A model generated the notes under the pieces. It worked only from the letters and a program-made list of their open reading frames with translations, ran no database searches and was not told where the DNA came from. The translations under genes and the position numbers were made by a program. From positions 1 to 34,173 of the forward strand of contig NZ_LIRJ01000106.1 in the NCBI RefSeq assembly GCF_001419745.1: a stretch of 34,173 bases of DNA. The letters run 5' to 3'. Every line of letters begins with the position of its first letter. Positions within the stretch are counted from its first letter, which is position 1. Source of the DNA: Streptomyces silaceus (lineage in GTDB: Bacteria; Actinomycetota; Actinomycetes; Streptomycetales; Streptomycetaceae). Positions 1 to 7,647 of this stretch are shown here, in pieces.

Positions 1-2
1 AG

Positions 3-782
3 CCCGCCCAGGCCCCGACCGCCGCCCCGAAGCGGCGCAGGACCGGGCTTGTCGCCGCCCTCGCCGTCGTGGGGGTGCTCGCCGTGGGCGGCGGGTCGAT
101 CGCCGCGTATCAGTTGATGGGCGACAGCAGCGACAGCAAGAACGGCAAGAGCGGCAAGGACGGCGGCGGCAGCGACGCGGGTGCCTCGCCGGGCGCGAAC
201 GCGGACGGGCAGAAGGGCTCGGATCCGGAGTCGGGGGCGAGCTCGGGGTCCGACTCCGCCAACGCCCCGAAGAACGAGGCCGGTTGGGTCGTCAGTACGC
301 GGAACAAGGGCATCGTCCTGCGCGCCCCGAAGTTCACGCCCAACTCCGAGGACGCCGGCATGGACTCCGTCTGTCGGCCCTCCGACGTCACCAAGCTCGA
401 CCTGGAGGACGTCACGGTCTCCACGAACAACGAGTACCTGCCGAGGACCGGCGCCCGCATCACGTACGCCGACTGCGCCGAGCCCCTGAGCACCAACGGC
501 ATCCGCCTCGCCGACGAGAGCGGGGACTGGGGCACGACCAAGGAGCGCAGGCCGACCCCCAGCGCCTGCCGCGCCGCCGCGCAGAAGGCGGACCTGCCCA
601 ACCCGGTCCCGCTGAGCCGGATCAAGAACGACTCGCTGCTCAAGGAAGGCACCGGCGTCTGCGTCGCCTCCGAGGACGGCGCCGTGACGCATCTGTGGAT
701 CACCAAGGTCAACAAGGAGCCCGCGACCAACGACAGCCTGCGCACCTACGTGATGACGGCGACCCAGTGGAAGGGTGAGTGA
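3..782 (+). CDS. Membrane-anchored protein, 3' part (possible Ser/Thr kinase C-terminus)
   Basis: The reading frame is open from the left edge, so the N-terminus lies outside the window. What is visible begins with a proline/alanine-rich stretch and a basic KRRR stop-transfer-like patch. One membrane segment of about 22 residues (roughly positions 45-110) follows, then a Ser/Gly/Asp-rich linker and an extracytoplasmic domain of about 160 residues with four cysteines (in VCRPSD, YADCAEP, SACRAA and GVCVAS) that could form two disulfides. This cytosolic Pro-rich linker, membrane helix and small Cys-containing outer domain is typical of the C-terminal half of Streptomyces sensor kinases. The kinase domain itself cannot be seen, so that identity is inference. 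The gene converges on the Tad operon. Confidence 0.6.
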   Translation, partial: PAQAPTAAPKRRRTGLVAALAVVGVLAVGGGSIAAYQLMGDSSDSKNGKSGKDGGGSDAGASPGANADGQKGSDPESGASSGSDSANAPKNEAGWVVSTRNKGIVLRAPKFTPNSEDAGMDSVCRPSDVTKLDLEDVTVSTNNEYLPRTGARITYADCAEPLSTNGIRLADESGDWGTTKERRPTPSACRAAAQKADLPNPVPLSRIKNDSLLKEGTGVCVASEDGAVTHLWITKVNKEPATNDSLRTYVMTATQWKGE

Positions 783-806
783 GGCCGCCGCGACGCCGTC
801 GGACCG

Positions 807-824
807 GCCCGGCCCGCGCCGGGC
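807..824. terminator. Short GC hairpin between convergent genes
   Basis: A 6-bp perfect GC stem (GCCCGG/CCGGGC) with a 6-nt loop lies between the stop of the left-edge gene and the stop of the TadG-like gene. It has no T-run. Its placement between two converging genes makes a weak bidirectional terminator plausible. Confidence 0.35.
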
Positions 825-1298
825 TCAGCCGACCTCGTTCTCCGCGGCCGCACGCCCCTTCACGGTGACGTCCCCGCCGTAGAACATGCCCGTGAACACG
901 GGGCTGTAGGTCATCTGGACCTCGACCTCGACCTGCTGCGCGTTCGCCGTCACGCAGTGCGTGTTCGCCACGTCGGAGGCGATCAGGCCGGCCTCCTCGA
1001 CGAAGGCACGGACCCGCGCGCCGCAGTTCTGGTAGTTGATCGGGGCGCCCTTGGCACCCTCGTAGATGCCCTCCGTGTCGAGATCCTGCGCCGCGTAGCG
1101 CGCGGCCTGCTCCGCGATGTCGGCGGCCCGCTCCCGCTTGGAGATGGACAGGCCGCCGTCGATCACGAACGCGGACAGCGTGAGGAAGACGATCGCGAAG
1201 ATGATCACGGCACCGGCGCCCGAGCCCCGGTCGTCGAGGCGCTCGCGGCGGGACGCGATCCAGTCGCGTACGACGACTTCACGGGAAGGACGCTTCAC
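825..1298 (-). CDS. TadG/TadE-like pilus assembly protein
   Basis: A 157-residue protein, last gene of the Tad operon. The GTG start at 1298 overlaps the stop of the preceding gene (GTGA) and has a GGAGG ribosome site 5 nt upstream; the frame stays open further upstream but that part is a shadow of the neighbouring gene. Residues about 20-45 read DRGSGAG followed by a single hydrophobic helix, the form seen at the N-terminus of TadG-like proteins (putative Flp pilus-assembly TadE/G-like family). The remainder is a soluble extracytoplasmic domain with two cysteines. Unlike the two upstream pilin-like proteins, it lacks the glutamate at +5 of the processed helix. Its likely role is as a minor component or envelope anchor of the Flp pilus. 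It is much shorter than proteobacterial TadG, which carries a VWA domain. Confidence 0.75.
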   Translation of the reverse strand: MKRPSREVVVRDWIASRRERLDDRGSGAGAVIIFAIVFLTLSAFVIDGGLSISKRERAADIAEQAARYAAQDLDTEGIYEGAKGAPINYQNCGARVRAFVEEAGLIASDVANTHCVTANAQQVEVEVQMTYSPVFTGMFYGGDVTVKGRAAAENEVG

Positions 1299-1780
1299 GC
1301 CGACCTCCGGTACGGGTCCAGCGGGGAGCTGAAGCTGGCCTCCAGCGTCGTGGGGATGTCCAGGCCGAGCATCGCGAGTCCCCTGACCTCGCAGCTGACT
1401 TCGACGGTGAAGAAGGGGTCGACGTCGGGGTCGAAGCCGTCGCTCTTCTGGACGACGGAGACCGGGCCCGAGCAGACGTCCGCGAGGTCCGCCCGCGCCG
1501 CCTTCCTCGCCTCGGCCATCGCCGTCCCGTGCTCCTTCTGGATCGAGCCCGCGCGTGCCGCGTCCCGGGCCGCGCCGTCGATGGCCCCCCGGCCGTCGAC
1601 GAGCTGGCCGAAGGCGACCAGGACCAGGATGAAGAGGATCATCACGGGGGCGAGGATGACGACCTCGACCGTCGACAGTCCGCGGTCGTCCCGCGGCTCC
1701 CTGCCGGCACCGCACCGGCGGCGGACTCCGCTCGGCACCCGTCTGCGGGCCTCGGCCTCCACGTCGCCTACGTTCCGCAT
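1295..1780 (-). CDS. TadE-like minor pseudopilin
   Basis: A 161-residue protein with a basic Arg-rich N-terminus, then DRGLSTVEVVILAPV and a hydrophobic helix. This matches the prepilin pattern: Gly at -1 of the cleavage site and Glu at +5. Such proteins are trimmed by the TadV-type prepilin peptidase and act as minor pilins in Flp pilus assembly. The remaining part is a small extracytoplasmic domain with two cysteines. Its ATG overlaps the stop of the upstream TadE gene (ATGA), and its own stop overlaps the next GTG, so the three genes are almost certainly translated as one coupled unit. No prepilin peptidase gene is present in the window. Confidence 0.8.
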   Translation of the reverse strand: MRNVGDVEAEARRRVPSGVRRRCGAGREPRDDRGLSTVEVVILAPVMILFILVLVAFGQLVDGRGAIDGAARDAARAGSIQKEHGTAMAEARKAARADLADVCSGPVSVVQKSDGFDPDVDPFFTVEVSCEVRGLAMLGLDIPTTLEASFSSPLDPYRRSA

Positions 1781-2223
1781 CAGCCGCCCTCTTCCACGAA
1801 CCGCTCCACCGGCCCCGACGACTCCGCGTGCACCGTCAGGTCGAGTCCGGGGAAGACCGTGGGCACCCGGGCCGTGATCTCCACCCCGACGGTGTTCTGC
1901 TCCGGCTGGATGGTCTTCACGTTCGGGCCGAGCACCAGCTTCGGGCCGAGCTGACGGATGTAGGCGTCGGCGACGTCGCCCGCCTCGCCCCGCCAGCCGC
2001 CGGGGTTCTCGTCCGCCGTGGCACGGGCCTTGCGCGCGCCCGCCTGGGCCGCGGCCTGGGCCACGTGGTCCGCGAAGAAGTACAGCGCGAACTGCACCGT
2101 CGCGAAGATCATGAAGAAGAGCACCGGAGTGAGCAGCACGAACTCGATCGCGGTCATGCCGGATTCGCCGCGGGCGGAGGCGGCCTCCACCCTGCGGCGC
2201 ACGAATCCACGCATTCTCCGCAC
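1780..2223 (-). CDS. tadE: TadE family pilus assembly protein
   Basis: A 147-residue protein. After an Arg-rich head it carries RGESGMTAIEFVLLTPV, with Gly at -1 and Glu-Phe at +5/+6 of a prepilin-type processing site, followed by a hydrophobic helix. This is the classical TadE signature. The GTG at 2223 is preferred because a GGGGG tract sits 5 nt upstream; an ATG at 2214 is also possible. The C-terminal domain is predicted to be extracytoplasmic. In known Tad systems TadE is a pseudopilin processed by TadV and needed for pilus biogenesis. The gene lies 93 bp downstream of the Flp pilin gene, with a hairpin in between, and overlaps the following TadE-like gene by 4 bp. Confidence 0.85.
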   Translation of the reverse strand: MRRMRGFVRRRVEAASARGESGMTAIEFVLLTPVLFFMIFATVQFALYFFADHVAQAAAQAGARKARATADENPGGWRGEAGDVADAYIRQLGPKLVLGPNVKTIQPEQNTVGVEITARVPTVFPGLDLTVHAESSGPVERFVEEGG

Positions 2224-2266
2224 CCGAACCCCCGTCGCCCTTCCGATGTCCTCAGCTGCCGGTCAG

Positions 2267-2289
2267 CGGCGGCCCGTCGGCGGCCGCCG
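2267..2289 (-). terminator. Hairpin between pilin and tadE (attenuator candidate)
   Basis: An 8-bp perfect stem (CGGCGGCC/GGCCGCCG) with a 7-nt loop lies in the gap after the Flp pilin stop. It could partly terminate or stabilise the pilin message, so that the abundant pilin is made in excess over the minor pilins. There is no T-run. Confidence 0.4.
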
Positions 2290-2316
2290 GTCGTCAGTTC
2301 TCCGTCGTCCCGCGGA

Positions 2317-2577
2317 TCAGCAGGTGCTGCCGGCGTCGGCGCCCTTGATGCAGTCGCTGACCTTGTCGGCGCCGCCCTTGAGAGCTGCGTTGATGACCGC
2401 CGCCACCACGCCCACGATCGCCACGACGACCGCCGAGATGATGACCCACTCGACCGCGGACGCGCCGCGGTCCAGCTCGCCGGAGCGGGCGCGCTGCACG
2501 CGGCCCTGCAGGAAGGTGATCATGAAGTCCAGACCGGGGATACCGGTGCTGAAGTTACGTCCGTTCATTCCGTCCAT
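2317..2577 (-). CDS. flp: Flp/Fap-type major pilin
   Basis: An 86-residue protein. Its core, RGASAVEWVIISAVVVA, carries Gly at -1, Glu at +5 and an aromatic at +6, followed by a hydrophobic helix of about 22 residues. This is the standard Flp pilin form. The leader before the processing site is long (about 40 residues), as is common in actinobacteria. The mature pilin would be only about 45 residues and ends with two cysteines (in DCIKG and STC), which could form a C-terminal disulfide. AGAGGA lies upstream of the ATG at 2577. Position in the operon, directly after tadC, supports the major-pilin role. Confidence 0.85.
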   Translation of the reverse strand: MDGMNGRNFSTGIPGLDFMITFLQGRVQRARSGELDRGASAVEWVIISAVVVAIVGVVAAVINAALKGGADKVSDCIKGADAGSTC

Positions 2578-2612
2578 GATGAGGTGTCCTCTCAGATTCG
2601 GTGGGGGGAAAA

Positions 2613-2638
2613 GCGCCGGCCCCCGTTGTCGCCGGCGC
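2613..2638 (-). terminator. Intrinsic terminator-like hairpin with T-run
   Basis: An 8-bp perfect stem (GCGCCGGC/GCCGGCGC) with a 10-nt loop is followed on the minus strand by TTTTCCCCCC. It lies in the 85-bp gap between the tadC stop and the pilin start. It looks like a partial terminator, or a 3' or 5' mRNA-stabilising structure, dividing the assembly-machine genes from the pilin genes. Confidence 0.55.
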
Positions 2639-2662
2639 CCCGTCGTCGTGGGATCGCTGCCG

Positions 2663-3592
2663 CTAGACCTGGAACACGCGCATCGCCGCCGGAAAGATCA
2701 GGAAGACGAGGAACCCCGCGCACAGCAGCAGCTGTGCCACCAGCATCGACTGGGACTTCTCGCCCGCACTGCCCTCGATCTCGGCCAGTTCGCGGTGCCG
2801 CATCGTCTCCGCGCGGGAGGCCAGCGACTCGCGCACCTTCGCGCCGTCGTCCGCCACCAGCGCCAGAGACGCCGACAGGTCCTTCAGCTCTTCGACGCCC
2901 AGTTCCTCGCCGAGCGAGCCGAGGGCCTGCCACTGGCTGACGCCGGTGATGCGGGCGTCGGCCAGAGCGCTTCGGATACGTTGCGTCGCCCATCCGTCGG
3001 AGACTTCCGCCGCCGCCATGAGCGCCTCGGGGAGGCCACGGCCGCCCGCGAGGCTCATCGACACCAGGTCCAGATAGGCGCCGATGACACGGCGCAGGTC
3101 GCGCCGCTTGTCTGCCGCGTCCCTGCGTACTTCCAGGTCCGGCAGGAAGAAGAAGAGCGCGCCGAACATCAGCGCGAGCCACACCGGGATGATCGGGCTG
3201 CTGCCGAAGCCCAGCGTCCAGATGACGGCGAAGAGGAACGGGCCGAAGAACACGCCGACCGCGGCCAGCAGCACCTTCGTCGCCAGGAACTTCTCCCAGC
3301 TGCGGTCGAGGACCGCGAGGTCGGCCCGCAACGACCGCTGTTCCCAGCCCTGCTGGAGGTAGAACTCCGCGACCCGCCGGCCCACGCGCGAACGCATCGT
3401 GCCGAACCGCCCGGGGCTCTCCGCGTCCGCCGTCGCCCGCTGCGACTCGTACGCCGCGCCGCGCGCCCGCATCGCGTCGATGCGGGCCACCGTGGCGACC
3501 GCGCTGCGCTTGGACGGCATCAGGGCACGGACGAGGGCGAAGATGCCGAGGCCCAGCACCGCGCCGATCACTATCGGCATCGTCAGGCTCAT
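2663..3592 (-). CDS. tadC: TadC-like pilus assembly inner-membrane protein
   Basis: A 309-residue membrane protein with a type II secretion F (GspF) domain. There is an N-terminal membrane helix (about residues 5-25), a basic cytosolic stretch, two closely spaced helices around residues 105-155, the GspF cytosolic helical region (with RRVIGAYLDLVSMSLAGG and GLPEALMAAAE) and a final helix near residues 285-303. TadB and TadC form the inner-membrane platform on which TadA acts to assemble Flp pili. The ATG overlaps the tadB stop (ATGA). Order after tadB separates TadC from its paralogue TadB. Confidence 0.88.
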   Translation of the reverse strand: MSLTMPIVIGAVLGLGIFALVRALMPSKRSAVATVARIDAMRARGAAYESQRATADAESPGRFGTMRSRVGRRVAEFYLQQGWEQRSLRADLAVLDRSWEKFLATKVLLAAVGVFFGPFLFAVIWTLGFGSSPIIPVWLALMFGALFFFLPDLEVRRDAADKRRDLRRVIGAYLDLVSMSLAGGRGLPEALMAAAEVSDGWATQRIRSALADARITGVSQWQALGSLGEELGVEELKDLSASLALVADDGAKVRESLASRAETMRHRELAEIEGSAGEKSQSMLVAQLLLCAGFLVFLIFPAAMRVFQV

Positions 3593-4617
3593 CGACGTAC
3601 CCCCTCGGAGGAGTTGGTGTAGCCCGGGACCTGCTGGGTCGCGCCCGGCCGGCCGAACTGCGGCGCCTGGTCCTGGCCGACGGCCGCCTGCTCACCGCCG
3701 GCGCCGCGCGGGCGCACGAACTGCACGCCCGGCTCGTCCTTGATGAGGAAGCGGTCCGGCGTCTCCACCGTCGACAGCTTGCGCAGCCACCAGAAGCCCA
3801 GCGCGAACAGCGCGCAGACCATGGCGAGCACGACCTGGCCGACCGCCGTGCCGTACGGCGCGACGAACTCGCGGTTGAAGACGGACAGGCCGAGGACGAA
3901 CGCGACGGAGACCGCGACGACGATCTGCACCGAGCGGCGGGTCGACGCGCGCTGCGCCATGACGCGCTGGCGCATGTCGACCTCCTCGCGCGCCGACTTG
4001 GCGAGCGCGCCGAGGACCTGGCGCAGGCCGGGGCCGCGCAGCTTGGCGTTGAGGATCAGGGCCGCGACGATGATGTCCGCCGAGGCGTCGTCGATCTCGT
4101 CGGCGAGGACCTGCAGCGCCTCGGGCAGCGGCGTGCGCGCCCGCAGCCGGTCCACCAGGGCGTCCAGGTGGGGGCGGAGCACCGGGGCGGCGGCACGGGC
4201 GGAGGCCGGGATGGCCTGCTCCAGGCCGACGGCGCCCGCGATGGTGTCGCGGAGGGATTCCGTCCAGGCGGCCAGCGCCTCGACGCGGCGCATCTGCGCG
4301 CGCTCCTCCGCCGCGCCGCCGAAGAGCTTGTCCCAGAAGAAGACGAGGATGCCGGCCGCGAGGCCCGCGACCGCCCACCGGGTCAGGAGCAGGACGACCA
4401 GGCCCACGCCGATCGCCGCCGAGCCGCGCCGGCCGACGAAGCGGATCAGTTCGCTCGCGCGCTCGCTCGCCTTGTGCTTCTCGTGCGCGGCCTTGGCGGG
4501 CAGGCCGCGGATCGCGAGCGCGAGCAGCGCGATACCGCCGCCCGCGGCGACGCCGCAGCCCAGCGCGTACAGGACGGGCAGCGAGAACAGGCCGCCCATG
4601 GAGCCCAGTGAGTTCAT
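3589..4617 (-). CDS. tadB: TadB-like pilus assembly inner-membrane protein
   Basis: A 342-residue protein starting at the ATG of MNSLGSMGG. An upstream in-frame extension to 4704 overlaps tadA and is not protein-like. It has an N-terminal helix (about residues 10-33), a helix pair near residues 65-100, a GspF cytosolic domain (with EALQVLADEIDDASADIIVAAL in the middle, split by usual family spacing) and two C-terminal helices around 235-290. Together with TadC it forms the membrane base of the pilus machine. The gene begins 7 nt after the tadA stop and overlaps tadC by 4 bp. The tail is Gln/Pro-rich and likely cytosolic. Confidence 0.85.
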   Translation of the reverse strand: MNSLGSMGGLFSLPVLYALGCGVAAGGGIALLALAIRGLPAKAAHEKHKASERASELIRFVGRRGSAAIGVGLVVLLLTRWAVAGLAAGILVFFWDKLFGGAAEERAQMRRVEALAAWTESLRDTIAGAVGLEQAIPASARAAAPVLRPHLDALVDRLRARTPLPEALQVLADEIDDASADIIVAALILNAKLRGPGLRQVLGALAKSAREEVDMRQRVMAQRASTRRSVQIVVAVSVAFVLGLSVFNREFVAPYGTAVGQVVLAMVCALFALGFWWLRKLSTVETPDRFLIKDEPGVQFVRPRGAGGEQAAVGQDQAPQFGRPGATQQVPGYTNSSEGVRR

Positions 4618-4624
4618 GTCGTGC

Positions 4625-5935
4625 TCACCCCCATTGCCCGGCGGGGCGGTAGCCGAACGCGGCCAGCTCGTCCATGCAGGCGATCGGCGCGTGCGCGACG
4701 ACACGGCCGTCGGGCGCCTCCGCGAAGACCTCGCTGGACAGTACGCGGCCGTCGACGCCGTTGACCTCGCGGACCGAGGTCACCATGCGCTGGAGCTTGC
4801 CGCCGGACTGGTAGTTGTTGCGTCGCTGGATGAAGACGACGAAGTTCACGGCGCCCGCGACGAGCATCTGGCTCGCCTCGATGGGCAGCCGCTCGGAGGC
4901 CTGCAACGCGTACGTCGAGATGCGGTTGAAGACCTCGCTGGAGCTGTTGGCGTGGATCGTGGAGAGCGAGCCGTCGTTGCCCTGCGACATCGCGTTCAGC
5001 ATCGTCACGATCTCGTCGCCGAGCACCTCACCGACGATGACGCGGGAGGGGTTCATACGCAGGGAACGACGGACCAGCTCCGCCATCGAGATCTCGCCCT
5101 GGCCCTCGGAGTTGGGCAGGCGCTCCTCGAAGGCGACGACGTTCGGGTGGAGGTCGGAGAAGGTGTCGAGGCCGAGCTCCAGGGCGCGCTCGACGGTCAC
5201 CAGGCGCTCGTGCGGCGGGATCTCGTTGGCCAGCGCGCGCAGGAGCGTGGTCTTTCCGGCGTTCGTCGCGCCCGCGATCATGATGTTCTTGCGGGCGCGG
5301 ACCGCGCAGGCCAGGAAGTGGCCGATCTCCGGGGTGAGCGTGCCGTTGCCGACGAGGTCGGACATGAAGACCTTGCCCATGCGGGCGCGGCGGATGGAGA
5401 GCGCGGGACGCCGCGTGACGTCCATGACCGCCGACAGACGCGAGCCGTCGGGCAGCCGCAGGTCGAGCTGCGGGTTCGCCGAGTCGAAGGGGCGCGAGGA
5501 CAGACCGGAGTAGGCACCGAGCACCTGGATGAGCTCGACGAGCTCCTCGTCGGTCTCGGCGACCGGGTCGGCCTTGGTCTCGCGGCCGTCGGCGTACCCG
5601 ACGAAGACCTGGTCGCAGCCGTTGATGTCGATGTTCTCGACCTCGGGGTCGTCGAGCAGCGGCTGCAGCCGTCCGACGCCGAAGAGCGCGGCGTGCACGG
5701 CGGCCGCGTACTGCTCCTCGGTCTCCGCGTCGAGCGGGGTGCGCCCGGCGTTGATCTCCGCGCGCGCGTACTCCTCCAGGATCTGCGCGATGACGGCGCG
5801 GGCGTAGTGCCGCTCGTCCTCACCCGACATCGGGGTGACGCCGGAGACCTGGTCGAGGCGGCGCTGCTCGGCGATGCGGTCACCGGCGTCCTGCCGGAAC
5901 CGCTTGACCAGCTGGTGGTCGACGGGCGTGCTCAT
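4625..5935 (-). CDS. tadA: TadA/CpaF-type secretion ATPase
   Basis: A 436-residue cytosolic hexameric ATPase of the VirB11/PulE superfamily, CpaF branch, that powers Flp pilus assembly. Seen directly: Walker A GATNAGKTT at about residues 222-230, an Asp-box region around 246-255, Walker B-like RVIVGEVLGDE at about 298-308, and the His box STIHANS at about 325-331. The N-terminal domain (residues 40-180) includes the NIDINGCDQVFV segment found in CpaF proteins. All catalytic motifs appear intact. The ATG overlaps the stop of the TadZ-like gene (ATGA) and tadB follows 7 nt later. Confidence 0.93.
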   Translation of the reverse strand: MSTPVDHQLVKRFRQDAGDRIAEQRRLDQVSGVTPMSGEDERHYARAVIAQILEEYARAEINAGRTPLDAETEEQYAAAVHAALFGVGRLQPLLDDPEVENIDINGCDQVFVGYADGRETKADPVAETDEELVELIQVLGAYSGLSSRPFDSANPQLDLRLPDGSRLSAVMDVTRRPALSIRRARMGKVFMSDLVGNGTLTPEIGHFLACAVRARKNIMIAGATNAGKTTLLRALANEIPPHERLVTVERALELGLDTFSDLHPNVVAFEERLPNSEGQGEISMAELVRRSLRMNPSRVIVGEVLGDEIVTMLNAMSQGNDGSLSTIHANSSSEVFNRISTYALQASERLPIEASQMLVAGAVNFVVFIQRRNNYQSGGKLQRMVTSVREVNGVDGRVLSSEVFAEAPDGRVVAHAPIACMDELAAFGYRPAGQWG

Positions 5936-6771
5936 CGGCCCGCCCCGGGCTGCTGCTGGGCGACCGGGTTGGTCCAGGCGGCGCCGTACTGCTGGTAGAG
6001 GTCGACGGTGACCTTGCGGGCCGACCGGATCAGGAGGGACTTGTCGAGCCGCCCGCGCCTGCGGCCGGCCAACTGGTCGGCGCCCGCCGGGTCGTCGGCG
6101 AGCGTGCCCACGACACGGGCGCCGGTCTGCGCGGCCGCCAGCATCTCGTTGACCTGGTGGACGAGCTTGGACGAGGTGGAGGGGTCGGCGATCAGGAGGA
6201 CGCCGATGAGCGGCTGGGCGAGCGTGGCGGCGCCGCGCGGCCCGCCGTGCAGCTTGGCGGCGAGGGCGGCGGCACGGTCGCGCACGCGCGCGAGCGCCTC
6301 CGGCTCGGTGCGCGAGACGAGCAGCACGAGCGCGGCCTGCGGGAACAGTTCGACGGCCGGGGTGTCACCGCTGATGCGTCCGCAGTCGGCGATGACGTCG
6401 GCGGGCGCGTGCGGGGAGTCGGCGAGCTGCGAGAAGGCACGGCCGAGGGTGGGCCACAGCCCGGCGAGCCCGGCGGCCTGCTCGGCGACGCCGAGCCCGA
6501 CGAGGACCTCAAGGCCGCCGCTCAACGGCTGGACGTGGTCCCAGAGTTGGTCGGGCACGAGGCCGCGGCGGGCGGTCGCCGCTATCGACAGCATGCCCGT
6601 GTTGGGGTTGAGCGGTCCGCCGTGCGCGGCGGCACTGCGGTAGACCAGGTCGCCGCCCGCGGGGTCGGTCTCGGCCACCAGCACGCGGCGCGGCCAGACG
6701 GCGGCGAGCGCGACGGCGGCGGTGGTGACGCCGGGAGACCCCTTGTCGGCGGCGAGAGCGATGAGCGCCAT
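5932..6771 (-). CDS. TadZ/CpaE-like ParA-family protein
   Basis: A 279-residue protein starting MALIALAADKGSPGVTT. This is a deviant Walker A of the MinD/ParA type in which the usual KGGVGKT is replaced by KGSPGVTT, so the second lysine is missing. The rest keeps a P-loop fold pattern, with ETDPAGGDL (residues about 34-42), VIADCGRISGDT and LLVSRTEPEAL. TadZ/CpaE proteins localise the Tad machine at a cell pole or focus, and several have degenerate nucleotide-binding motifs. The gene sits directly upstream of tadA, overlapping by 4 bp. The track frame extends upstream to 7212 but that part shadows the SAF-domain gene. Confidence 0.8.
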   Translation of the reverse strand: MALIALAADKGSPGVTTAAVALAAVWPRRVLVAETDPAGGDLVYRSAAAHGGPLNPNTGMLSIAATARRGLVPDQLWDHVQPLSGGLEVLVGLGVAEQAAGLAGLWPTLGRAFSQLADSPHAPADVIADCGRISGDTPAVELFPQAALVLLVSRTEPEALARVRDRAAALAAKLHGGPRGAATLAQPLIGVLLIADPSTSSKLVHQVNEMLAAAQTGARVVGTLADDPAGADQLAGRRRGRLDKSLLIRSARKVTVDLYQQYGAAWTNPVAQQQPGAGR

Positions 6772-6788
6772 GTCTCTTCTACTCGCCT

Positions 6789-7508
6789 CTAGTTGCCGGA
6801 ATCGGAGACACGCGCGACGACGACCTTGCCCTCGGACGCCGCGCTCGCCAGAGCCGCGACCTCCTCCTGCGGGACAAGGAGGGTGATGCTCAGGTTGCCG
6901 GTGCTCACGGTGGCGTCGCTCTTGGCGGCGATGGTGTTCACCTTGGCGGAGGCGACCAGGGGCGTACCGGAGGTGCCGTTGCTGCCGCTGGAGCCCTTGC
7001 CGGTGGAGGTACCGGAGACGACCGGGAAGGCGGAGACGGTGTCGCCGGCCTTCAGGTCGGAGGGGTACTGGCCCTCCTTGAGGGAGAGTCCGACGGAGGC
7101 CTTGCCCGCGGGCAGACCACTCTTGGCACCGAACATCTCGCCGACGGCGACGACGCCGCCGGGGATGGTGTTCTTGGCCTTGAGCTTGGTGAGGGCGGCG
7201 CGCTGCTCCCACTTCACGTAGTGGATCGAGGTGTCCTCGGCGACCATCACGGAGGAGATGTTCTCGCCTTCGACGGGCGACTCCCCCGCCGGGATCTCCT
7301 TCGTCACCTTCACGACCTCGACGCGGTCACCGGCGCGCAGCACGAGCACGGTGGCGCCGAGCGCGCCGACGAGGATGAGGAGAACGGCCAGCGCGGCCAG
7401 TGCCGGTTTGCGCTCGCGAGGCGGCGCGGGAAGACGCTCACCGACTCCGGGCTGAGCCGGCGCGGCAGAACGGTTGTTGCCCGCCCCCGTACGCTCCTGG
7501 ATCTTCAC
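6789..7508 (-). CDS. SAF-domain pilus protein (RcpC/CpaB-like)
   Basis: A 239-residue protein with a GTG start at 7508 and a GGGGAG ribosome site 7 nt upstream. A cytosolic N-terminal stretch of about 33 residues is followed by one membrane helix (about 34-57) and then an SAF-like domain beginning VVKVTKEIPAGESPV, typical of Flp pilus assembly protein CpaB/RcpC. The outer domain continues with a Gly/Ser-rich insertion (about 165-180) and a second beta-rich half. It is the first gene of the operon and lies 17 bp upstream of the TadZ-like gene. In actinobacteria, which lack an outer-membrane secretin, its role is unclear; it may bind peptidoglycan or guide the pilus through the wall. Confidence 0.8.
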   Translation of the reverse strand: MKIQERTGAGNNRSAAPAQPGVGERLPAPPRERKPALAALAVLLILVGALGATVLVLRAGDRVEVVKVTKEIPAGESPVEGENISSVMVAEDTSIHYVKWEQRAALTKLKAKNTIPGGVVAVGEMFGAKSGLPAGKASVGLSLKEGQYPSDLKAGDTVSAFPVVSGTSTGKGSSGSNGTSGTPLVASAKVNTIAAKSDATVSTGNLSITLLVPQEEVAALASAASEGKVVVARVSDSGN

Positions 7509-7563
7509 GCAACTGCTCCCCGCACACCCAAGAAGATTCGGTCAATTTCCGTCATCCATGACA

Positions 7564-7607
7564 CTCGCGATCATCTGTGACGCTCGCGACTTCTCTCGCT
7601 CGCGCGA
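7564..7607. repeat. Three direct repeats upstream of the Tad operon
   Basis: CTCGCGA occurs at 7564-7570 and 7583-7589, and as CTCGCGCGA at 7599-7607, 56-100 bp upstream of the first Tad gene start. Spacings of 19 and 16 bp could suit an activator or repressor. In GC-rich DNA such repeats can arise by chance. Confidence 0.3.
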
Positions 7608-7620
7608 CTTCCCCCGCTCG

Positions 7621-7647
7621 CCCCGGGCGGGCTATTCAGCCCCGGGG
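7621..7647. other. Hairpin in the upstream region
   Basis: CCCCGGG (7621-7627) pairs with CCCGGGG (7641-7647) across a 13-nt loop. It lies just upstream of the direct repeats relative to the Tad operon. Its role is unknown; it may insulate the operon from upstream transcription. Confidence 0.3.

Noticed and set aside
3740..5998. 752-codon plus-strand open frame across tadA/tadB
   Set aside because: It is antisense to well-supported genes with all TadA motifs; its product is Arg/Ala-rich and low complexity, as expected from GC-rich shadow frames.
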